Positions 13,642 to 20,124 of a DNA stretch of 20,124 nt are shown in pieces (the stretch's first letter is position 1; each line of letters starts with the position of its first letter). Source of the DNA: an uncultured Prevotella sp. (GTDB taxonomy: Bacteria > Bacteroidota > Bacteroidia > Bacteroidales > Bacteroidaceae). The stretch covers positions 1 through 20,124 of the forward strand of contig CAKQSF010000027.1 of the NCBI GenBank assembly GCA_934272845.1, in the 5' to 3' direction. Under the pieces are notes generated by a model. That model was not told the origin of the DNA. It was given only the letters and a program-made list of their open reading frames with translations, and did not search any database. Both the position numbers and the translations under genes were made by a program.

Positions 13642-16600
13642 TTATTAATAATTATTTTCTTCTTGTTAACGATGTAAACGCCCTTTGATGCGTTATTAAT
13701 CTTGCGGCCTTGCAGGTCATACACGGCAGTGTTGTCATTCTGTTCAGCGTTGATGCCGTTGATACCTGTAGCCGATGGCTTAATGGTTATGATGCCATCG
13801 CTCTCCATTCGTGATGTGTCCCACTCGTAACCAGCCTTCGGTTCGGCAGGTGTTACGGTCACGTTGCCATTGACTGTGCGATTGCCATCGCCCTTAATGA
13901 CAATAAATTCAGCATTATCAGGCATATAATATCCAGAGGTTTTGTGCATATCTATAACGAGATTATTCAGCACCGCGGTCCCGTTTATGGTCACAGCGTC
14001 ACACGTTGCCGTAGAAGAAGACGTCTTATAGTTCACCAACAGTTTCGCTATCTGCCACGTTCCCGTGCCCAGCGTACCAGTACCAGTAAGCGTTCCTATC
14101 TTATGAGTATAACTTTGTTCAGCGCTATTGCCTGCTTTGAAACCAGCAGCGTATGCCCCTTCGTCCAGTTTTAGCGTGCCATTAGAGAGGTCTATGCCCT
14201 TAACGAAGCGGCAGTTGGCAGTTGTTACCTCGTATATGCCCTCAAACTTGCTCATGTCTGTGCTGACATCGCCCCTCACGTAAGGAAAGTTCACTTTGTA
14301 AGTACCTTTTCCTGTGAGTGCGCCTTGTATCTGACAGCGGCTGCCTGCATTGAAAGTGAGCGTCTTTCCTTCGTCAATGTCAATGGTATTCTTTATCGTT
14401 GGCGCATTACTTGAACTCTTAGTTTCGAACATAGTGATAGTGGAGTTGCCCTTAACGTGAACCGTTGAGAAGGCAGAACCAAACGTAGTGTTGTATGCAC
14501 CCATAGCGAGCGTACCGCTACTGAGTATTGTTCCGCCCCAAGTGTTATTGCCACTGTATGTAATGTTAAGTTGTCCGTTGCCCGTTTTGCGCAGTATTCC
14601 CTTGCCAATGATTTGTCCTTTCAGGGAAGTAGTGCCCGAATTAATCTGCACAGTGGCAGTATCGGTAAGCGTAATGCCGCGGTTTGTGGCGGTATTGGTG
14701 TTGTTAACGAGTAGCGTAGCCTTACCAATCTGGAAGTTACTTGCCGCTGCTGTCGCTGCACCTATTGACGAAGCGGTGCCCGCATCAGCCAGTTCCTTGA
14801 CCACAACAGTACCAGAGTTGATTATGGTCTTGCCCGTATAGTCGCTCTTTGTGGCGTTAAGCGAAACACAACCAGTGCCGTTTACCGTCACGTTAGCATT
14901 GCCAGAGATGCCTCCGTTGCCTGTGATGATGATAGTGGTCTTATTGTTTTCAAACGTTACAGAGGCTGCAGGCATCAGTTCGTTGGTAGTGATGGTGCTC
15001 ACTTTAGCATCATCATTGAACACAATACCATCGCCTTCAGCAAACGAGGTAGCCGTTCCGTCGAGCGAAAAGTTATCCGTTTTGTAATCCCACACGTTGC
15101 TATTGGCACCCGTCCAAATAACATTGTCAGCGGCTTCACGCTGGTCTGATACAGCCAGGTATATGGCATTGTCCTTATTTATTATATTACAAGGAATACC
15201 GGTAAGCCCCCTTACGCTGAAGTTGTCAATGTTTCCAGAGAACTGTCCCGTGTATTCTATGAGTTTATAGTTACCCGGCTGGATGTTAGAAGCGTTGATA
15301 GTGAACACCACAGGGGCAGTAACAGTGATGTCACCGTTAACCTTTACTGCGGTGTTATTGTCGGTATTAATCTCAATATACGTCTTTTTGTTCAACGCGA
15401 GTTCACTGTTTACCGTTATAACCTTGCTTGGCATGATGCGGCATCCCTCATAGTTCAGTGCGCCTTCAAGCGTTATCGCCCCCACAGAACCATTGCCTGC
15501 GAGTGTGCCACGGGCACGAATGTCCACCGTTCCAGTGATGTCTCCCTGCAAATCAAGCGTGCCTTCTGATATGATAGTATTGCCAGTAGACTCGTTCTTG
15601 CCAGAGAAGACAAGCGTACCCTGCTGTGATTTCCACAGAGTAGCGTCGCCTTTCAGACCGTTGAGCGTAAGAGTCTGCTTCTTAACAGGCATCATATAGA
15701 TGTTCTTCATACCATTTCGTGGTGTGACAGTGGCGTTACCGTCAGTTATGCCGAACACATCGCTCTCGTCATCAGCCTGCATTACCGGTGGCAACTGCGG
15801 GCGAGGCATATCGTAACCGAGGTAGAATCCTGGGTTAGGGCTTTGATAATAGCCACGTGTAGTGCAGTCTCCGCGGTAGTGGGGGTCCTGTTGCAGACAG
15901 TATATGTTATCAATATTAGTAGTATAGTCAGTAGACAAACCCACAATACCTTGGCAAACGCCGTTCACTTCCCTAATAACCACGAGTTCTTCACGCCAGT
16001 CTCCGATGATGTCTCCCCAGAACTTAGCGCGCTTACCGTAACTTGTCTTCAGTTGATAGCCAGACGCTTTCGCAGGTTCTACGAGTCGACCGTTCTTGTA
16101 ATCCTGTATGTAGAAGTTGTAATGAGAGTCAGACGTCTGCACAATCTCACGGTCCAACTGTCCGTCCCACCATATTCCTTCGGTAGGATAAGTATTCGTC
16201 AGTCCCTCAATCTTATTGCCTTTGGCGTCGTAAACGCCCTCCATCGTGGACCACATCTCCCATCCTAAGTGGTCTGGGTCAATGTCCATACACTCTCCTC
16301 TGCCCACGTCGCCCACGGCATTGAGGTACCATTTCTTGATAGGTTCGCCCGTAGCAGCGTCGTAAAGTATCTGCCCGAGCATATCAGGAGCATACTGCTG
16401 AATGGCGAAACACTCCAAACCAGGACGTTCAGGGTCAATGTCGCTGATGCGATGGCGGTCGCCATGCGAGATGCCAGAGTTGTAAAGAGTAGATCCATCT
16501 TGGTCCATTGCGTATGCACCAGATAGCATTTCGTCGCAGCCATCGCCGTCAACGTCGGCTATTCTTATCTGATGGAAGATCTGACCGCCAGGCTTTTCGC

Positions 16601-17642
16601 TGAACAACAGTTTCCATTCGCCACCTTGGTAGGCAAAAGCCACGTTGCGATAATAATGCTCTCCCTGCTTAGAACGTGTGTGCCACTCGCCCACAATAGC
16701 AGGATGCACACCGTCATGATAGAATATTCCCGTGTGTCCCTCGTGCTTATTGTATTCGTCTCCCATAAGAGCCGCCTTGTTATCACGATTATATGCCACA
16801 TCGTAAGCAAACTCCGCAGTAGCCTTTTCCGCTCCCGTCATACCGTCAATGACCGTCATGTAGCGTGGAGGATTTTTCGTCTCCTGCGTGTCATAGTCAA
16901 TGATGCCATCGCCATCAGAGTCGCCTGTCTCCTTACCAAAAAGGTATTTGCCCCATGTACCTTTCTCTTTATCCCAGAAGCGAGTGCCGTCAGATGTCTG
17001 GACAATCACCTCTCCCTTGCCATCGCAGTCAATATCGTATGCGCAAAGGTTATCGTTCTGTCCGTCACAAGGCTTTTCGTTCACGCCAAGGTCTACGTTC
17101 CATAGAAAGGTACCATCGGCAAGGTAGCCTTCAAGGTAAAAGTTCCGAGAGCCATCAGTAGGACATCGATCTACGACATAGTCGTATTCGCCATCGCCAT
17201 TGAGGTCACAGGGCCACACAAACTTTGTGGTGTAGTTCTCCTTAGTCAGTGGAGACTTGTCGAACCTTATCTCCATGAAGATGTTTCTCAGTCCGTTGTT
17301 CTTAAAAAGGAATGGCTTGCTCTTCGCGCTCTCCTTGTCACCGTCGAGCATAGTCACGGCAATATAACTGTTGTAAGGCACCTTTGACAGCGTAGTGGCA
17401 TAGTTAGTCTTTGATAAAGGCGTACTATTAAATAAAGTATACGACCCATTTTCCGTTGTAGAGACATAGATATTATACTTACAGTTCTCAGGTTCCTGCG
17501 CTAATTTTCGCCATGTTAGCGTAACGTTGTTACCATTGTTCACCGCTACGACTCCCCTTCCGAGAGGCTGAACCTTTCGTTGTGCCTGAGCCGTTGCCGT
17601 CATGCCGAGCAAGAGTGCGATAGGAATAAATTTTTTAAGCAT
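13638..17642 (-). CDS. PL11-like rhamnogalacturonan lyase with autotransporter-type repeats and type IX-like sorting tail
   Basis: A 1334-residue secreted protein with signal MLKKFIPIALLLGMTATAQA. Residues about 24-620 form the PL11 module: an Ig-like start (VQPLGRGVVAV) and a beta-propeller with repeated calcium-type motifs DLNGDGEYD (146), DIDCDGKGE (203), DSDGDGIID (241) and DVDGDGCDE (363), and the family stretch SGISHGDRHRISDIDPERPG (389-408). PL11 enzymes cleave the rhamnogalacturonan-I backbone by beta-elimination. Residues about 640-1290 are Thr/Gly/Asn-rich beta-strand repeats of the autotransporter-associated kind (GNGSVGAITLEGAL, SGNNTWGGTILSSGTLAMG). The end (about 1300-1334, VYDLQGRKI...GVYIVNKKKIIINK) resembles Prevotella type IX sorting domains. 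Usual PL11 proteins are about 600 residues. First gene of an operon with the GH2 gene (ATGA overlap). Confidence 0.9.
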   Translation of the reverse strand: MLKKFIPIALLLGMTATAQAQRKVQPLGRGVVAVNNGNNVTLTWRKLAQEPENCKYNIYVSTTENGSYTLFNSTPLSKTNYATTLSKVPYNSYIAVTMLDGDKESAKSKPFLFKNNGLRNIFMEIRFDKSPLTKENYTTKFVWPCDLNGDGEYDYVVDRCPTDGSRNFYLEGYLADGTFLWNVDLGVNEKPCDGQNDNLCAYDIDCDGKGEVIVQTSDGTRFWDKEKGTWGKYLFGKETGDSDGDGIIDYDTQETKNPPRYMTVIDGMTGAEKATAEFAYDVAYNRDNKAALMGDEYNKHEGHTGIFYHDGVHPAIVGEWHTRSKQGEHYYRNVAFAYQGGEWKLLFSEKPGGQIFHQIRIADVDGDGCDEMLSGAYAMDQDGSTLYNSGISHGDRHRISDIDPERPGLECFAIQQYAPDMLGQILYDAATGEPIKKWYLNAVGDVGRGECMDIDPDHLGWEMWSTMEGVYDAKGNKIEGLTNTYPTEGIWWDGQLDREIVQTSDSHYNFYIQDYKNGRLVEPAKASGYQLKTSYGKRAKFWGDIIGDWREELVVIREVNGVCQGIVGLSTDYTTNIDNIYCLQQDPHYRGDCTTRGYYQSPNPGFYLGYDMPRPQLPPVMQADDESDVFGITDGNATVTPRNGMKNIYMMPVKKQTLTLNGLKGDATLWKSQQGTLVFSGKNESTGNTIISEGTLDLQGDITGTVDIRARGTLAGNGSVGAITLEGALNYEGCRIMPSKVITVNSELALNKKTYIEINTDNNTAVKVNGDITVTAPVVFTINASNIQPGNYKLIEYTGQFSGNIDNFSVRGLTGIPCNIINKDNAIYLAVSDQREAADNVIWTGANSNVWDYKTDNFSLDGTATSFAEGDGIVFNDDAKVSTITTNELMPAASVTFENNKTTIIITGNGGISGNANVTVNGTGCVSLNATKSDYTGKTIINSGTVVVKELADAGTASSIGAATAAASNFQIGKATLLVNNTNTATNRGITLTDTATVQINSGTTSLKGQIIGKGILRKTGNGQLNITYSGNNTWGGTILSSGTLAMGAYNTTFGSAFSTVHVKGNSTITMFETKSSSNAPTIKNTIDIDEGKTLTFNAGSRCQIQGALTGKGTYKVNFPYVRGDVSTDMSKFEGIYEVTTANCRFVKGIDLSNGTLKLDEGAYAAGFKAGNSAEQSYTHKIGTLTGTGTLGTGTWQIAKLLVNYKTSSSTATCDAVTINGTAVLNNLVIDMHKTSGYYMPDNAEFIVIKGDGNRTVNGNVTVTPAEPKAGYEWDTSRMESDGIITIKPSATGINGINAEQNDNTAVYDLQGRKINNASKGVYIVNKKKIIINK

Positions 17643-17667
17643 AGTAGTTTAAGTTAGAATTACTGTG

Positions 17668-17675
17668 CAAATTTA
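17668..17675 (-). promoter_or_regulatory. Probable -7 element of the PL11-GH2 operon
   Basis: On the minus strand TAAATTTG matches TAnnTTTG, with transcription expected near 17661 and a ~19-base leader before the ATG at 17642. No good -33 TTTG lies at the right spacing, which would suit an activator-dependent promoter. Confidence 0.4.
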
Positions 17676-17731
17676 GTCACTTTCTACGTAAGTTATTAGG
17701 TAGAAGGGTACGAATAATATGGATTTTTATA

Positions 17732-17760
17732 CGTTTTTGTACATAAATACATATAAAACG
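17732..17760. promoter_or_regulatory. Possible operator in the divergent PL11/regulator gap
   Basis: An imperfect inverted repeat with ends CGTTTT (17732-17737) and AAAACG (17755-17760) and inner TGTA/TACA. It lies between the two divergent promoters, where an AraC-type activator would be expected to bind. AT-rich context makes chance possible. Confidence 0.25.
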
Positions 17761-17770
17761 CCATATTTTA

Positions 17771-17801
17771 TTGTCAATATCACCATAAATATATACCTTT
17801 G
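17771..17801 (+). promoter_or_regulatory. Promoter of the propeller/AraC regulator
   Basis: TTG (17771-17773), 20-base spacer, TACCTTTG (17794-17801). Transcription near 17808 would leave a very short leader before the GTG at 17820 or ATG at 17826. Confidence 0.6.
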
Positions 17802-17825
17802 TAGTGCTAAGACCCGAAAGTGATA

Positions 17826-19970
17826 ATGACTCGAAATATACTAAAAAATATACTCTATATGCCTCGATTGGCGTGCGTGATGATGCTTTTCGTGCTGTCG
17901 TTAATTGCTGCTTCTCTCAGTGCGAGCACCGAATTCTTCATAGAGCAGTTAACAACAGCCGATGGACTTGCCAACAACACCGTGCGTTACATTATGCGTG
18001 ACAGTAGAGGCAGAATGTGGTTTGCTACCTCCAACGGTGTAAGTGTGTACCAAGATGGCAAGTTTACAAACCTGTACCCTACGCATGACAAAGGCGTTGT
18101 GGGCTTGAGCGACCTGCGAACGCTTATTACTCTTGAGGATAAAAGGGGCTATGTATGGATAGGTACAGCGTCGGGTGTGGATTGTTACAGCATGAAAGAG
18201 TCGCGATTGGTAGACTATAAGCGGAGTGGGGTAGTGCCTCCTGTTTTGCCAAGGCCAAATAATACGCAGGCAACAGACAGCCATGGTGCCGTTTGGCGAG
18301 TAACAAAAGAAGACGGGCTCTACATAACCAACAAGGATGGAAGCAGAGAACACTTTACAACAGCGTCGAAGAACTGTCCGCTTCCCACCAATAATCTGAA
18401 GTGCATATATATAGATGCTGATGGGATAATATGGATAGGAACAGACAATCTTGGCGTTTCTAAACTGTCGGTAACACGTAATGCAGGGGCGGAATACCGC
18501 AACGAGGGTGAGAACGTAAGGATGCTGACAACGCTAAGTGGGCGAGATGTTGCTGTGGCTAATAGGCATGGCGACCTCTGGAGGTATGACTCTCTGCTGC
18601 AACATGAACAGAGTCAGGCACGCTATGCTAACAACACATACTGTATGTTAGTGGATAAGCACAGCGTAACGTGGCGTGGCACTAAGGGAGGTGGTCTCTA
18701 CTGTGGTGATAAACACATAGAGGGATTGCCGCATCACGACATCTATTCGCTGTTAGAAGAATCAGGTACCTGTATGTGGATAGCCACTTTTGGTGGAGGA
18801 CTCGTGGCTTATAACCCGCAAAAGCATAGGGTTGAGGCAACGTTGCTTACGCAAACACAGGGTAGCAAGCACGTCAGGAAATTGGCAATGGACCATAATC
18901 ACCACCTGTGGGTAGCGACAAGTGACGGTGTTTTCATCATAAACCGCAAGCAAGGTCAAGCAGTCTCTGCGCCAGAGATAAGGCATTTAAGCGTAAAAGG
19001 AGGTCAGTTGCGGCACGACGAGGTGCGCACACTGTTTGTTGACAGCAAGAACAGAGTGTATATGGCGGAGTTAGGCAGCGGATTCGCTATGTGGGAGAAG
19101 GGTAAGATAACACACTTTACGAAGGCGGACAGTCTTGTCAACGACATGGTGCAGTGCTTCGTAGAGGACCGCCAGGGCTTCATCTGGGTGTCAACAGAGT
19201 TGGGCGTCTCACGTTTTAACCCCACCACTAAGAAGATAACCAACTATTTCTTCTCGAAGAATATGCTCAACAACGTGTTCGTAGAGAACTGTGGCGTGCT
19301 TCTTGCTGACGGAGTGGTAGCATTCGGCAGTGCTAACGGCATACTGATGCTAACGCCATCCGTTTATAACAAAGGCGAGAAAACCACCGATATAAGTGCT
19401 ACAGACGTGGCGGTAAATGGATATTCCGCAAAGAAGAACATTATATATATAGTAAAAACATGGTGGAAGTCACCGTGGGCTATAGCCATTCTGCTGCTAT
19501 TGTTGCTTGCTGCCGTGGCAACATATTACTATAACCGCAACAAAGCCATTCGTTTTCGTGAGCGAATAAGTAAACTAAAGGAGCGTGCCGACCTGCTGTC
19601 AACGGACATACAGCGCAAGAGCGCAGAGGAACAAGACGCCAACGACAAGGCTTTCGCGGAGAAAGTAAAGCGGATAGTAGAAGAGAAGATGTCGGACTCA
19701 GACTTTAACGTAGATGCTTTCGCAGCCCAAATGGGTATGGGGCGCACCGCCTTCTTCCGCAAGATGAAGCAAGCCACAGGCTGTTCACCAAAGGAATATA
19801 TAAACAAGAAGCGTGTTCACCATGCCGCTTATCTTATAACTACAACCTCTAAGACTATCTCAGAGATAGCCATGGCAGTAGGATTCAACGACCCACTTTA
19901 CTTCTCCCGTGCCTTTAAGGGCGAGTATAAGTGCAGCCCAAAGGAGTGGAGGAAATTAAATGAAGAATAA
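17826..19970 (+). CDS. Transmembrane propeller-sensor AraC-type regulator without kinase or receiver
   Basis: About 714 residues from the ATG at 17826 (716 from a GTG at 17820, used for numbering). Signal/anchor (about 15-36) is followed by periplasmic beta-propeller repeats (about 45-515) of the two-component-propeller type seen in hybrid two-component systems: GRMWFATSNGVSVYQDGKF, GYVWIGTASGVDCYS, GIIWIGTDNLGVSKL, GFIWVSTELGVSRFNP. A membrane helix (551-571) and short coiled coil (about 575-605) then lead directly to an AraC-type double HTH (about 612-714; FNVDAFAAQMGMGRTAFFRK and TISEIAMAVGFNDPLYFSRA). The Y_Y_Y domain is reduced to a trace (TDISATDVAVNG), and HisKA, HATPase and receiver domains are absent. 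It probably senses a pectin fragment and activates the divergent PL11-GH2 operon. No frameshift is seen, so the short form looks functional. Confidence 0.88.
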   Translation: MTRNILKNILYMPRLACVMMLFVLSLIAASLSASTEFFIEQLTTADGLANNTVRYIMRDSRGRMWFATSNGVSVYQDGKFTNLYPTHDKGVVGLSDLRTLITLEDKRGYVWIGTASGVDCYSMKESRLVDYKRSGVVPPVLPRPNNTQATDSHGAVWRVTKEDGLYITNKDGSREHFTTASKNCPLPTNNLKCIYIDADGIIWIGTDNLGVSKLSVTRNAGAEYRNEGENVRMLTTLSGRDVAVANRHGDLWRYDSLLQHEQSQARYANNTYCMLVDKHSVTWRGTKGGGLYCGDKHIEGLPHHDIYSLLEESGTCMWIATFGGGLVAYNPQKHRVEATLLTQTQGSKHVRKLAMDHNHHLWVATSDGVFIINRKQGQAVSAPEIRHLSVKGGQLRHDEVRTLFVDSKNRVYMAELGSGFAMWEKGKITHFTKADSLVNDMVQCFVEDRQGFIWVSTELGVSRFNPTTKKITNYFFSKNMLNNVFVENCGVLLADGVVAFGSANGILMLTPSVYNKGEKTTDISATDVAVNGYSAKKNIIYIVKTWWKSPWAIAILLLLLLAAVATYYYNRNKAIRFRERISKLKERADLLSTDIQRKSAEEQDANDKAFAEKVKRIVEEKMSDSDFNVDAFAAQMGMGRTAFFRKMKQATGCSPKEYINKKRVHHAAYLITTTSKTISEIAMAVGFNDPLYFSRAFKGEYKCSPKEWRKLNEE

Positions 19971-19978
19971 AGTTTCTT

Positions 19979-20124
19979 TAAGTAAGTGTTCAAAATTATT
20001 TTTATATTTAATATAGGCTATTTGGATGCAGATGTTTTCTCTGTTTGAAGGAACAATGTAATCATTGTGACTGAAAACAGAGGAAGCAGATGCGCCAAAG
20101 AGACTGTATTAAATATAATTTCAG
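19979..20124 (+). mobile_element. MITE-like element, copy 3 (cut by window end)
   Basis: TA at 19979-19980, then the same sequence as copy 1: 19980-20124 matches 1874-2018 with a single difference (GAAGG here, GAGGG there). The right end lies outside the window. It begins 10 bases after the regulator's stop codon. Near-identity over 18 kb distance points to recent spread or ongoing conversion. Confidence 0.7.

Noticed and set aside
17859..17861. Later ATG as start of the propeller/AraC regulator
   Set aside because: Starting at MPRLACVMM would still leave a signal sequence, but the promoter at 17771-17801 supports the first ATG at 17826.
1..20124. tRNA or rRNA genes
   Set aside because: Nothing resembling a cloverleaf or rRNA segment was seen by eye; a tRNAscan run would settle this.

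Overview
The window looks like a Bacteroidota chromosome, most likely Prevotella or a close relative. Four observations support this. Promoters match the Bacteroidota TTTG / TAnnTTTG consensus. The purH-mreB-mreC-mreD-mrdA gene order is typical of the phylum. The polysaccharide lyase ends in a type IX secretion-like sorting tail. A periplasmic propeller/AraC regulator is divergent from pectin-degrading enzymes. This is read from protein sequence by eye; no search was run.

Region 1 (1-2830) is a scrapyard of mobile or phage-derived DNA. It holds the end of an unknown gene, a small winged-helix/membrane-like protein, a perfect 30-bp palindrome, a candidate ~80-nt RNA, a 5'-truncated phage MuF-type head protein that still carries an apparently intact nuclease-toxin-like C-terminus, a broken copy of the small protein's N-terminus, a MITE-like element, and a pseudogene of unknown function.

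Region 2 (2773-8065, minus strand) is the cell-shape operon: a promoter, the IMP cyclohydrolase half of purH, mreB, an intrinsic terminator inside the operon, then mreC, mreD and mrdA (PBP2). A strong terminator ends it. The usual next gene, rodA, is not present.

Region 3 (8113-10356, plus strand) is a two-gene operon, rlpA and a CCA-adding-type tRNA nucleotidyltransferase, overlapping by one base. It is followed by MITE copy 2 and a perfect bidirectional terminator.

Region 4 (10645-19970) is a rhamnogalacturonan (pectin) module. A 1334-residue PL11-like lyase and a GH2 beta-galactosidase-like protein overlap by ATGA on the minus strand. A divergent plus-strand gene encodes a transmembrane propeller/AraC regulator with no histidine kinase or receiver domain. 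MITE copy 3 begins 10 bases after this gene and runs off the window.

The most striking unexplained signal is the three-copy repeat at about 1873, 10367 and 19979. It has terminal inverted repeats, TA on both flanks of the two complete copies, a long fold-back with a compensatory base-pair change, and 144/145 identity between copies 1 and 3. The toxin-like MuF remnant with a candidate antisense RNA at its 3' end, the kinase-less regulator, and a GH2 with Arg at the usual acid/base position are the other main points.
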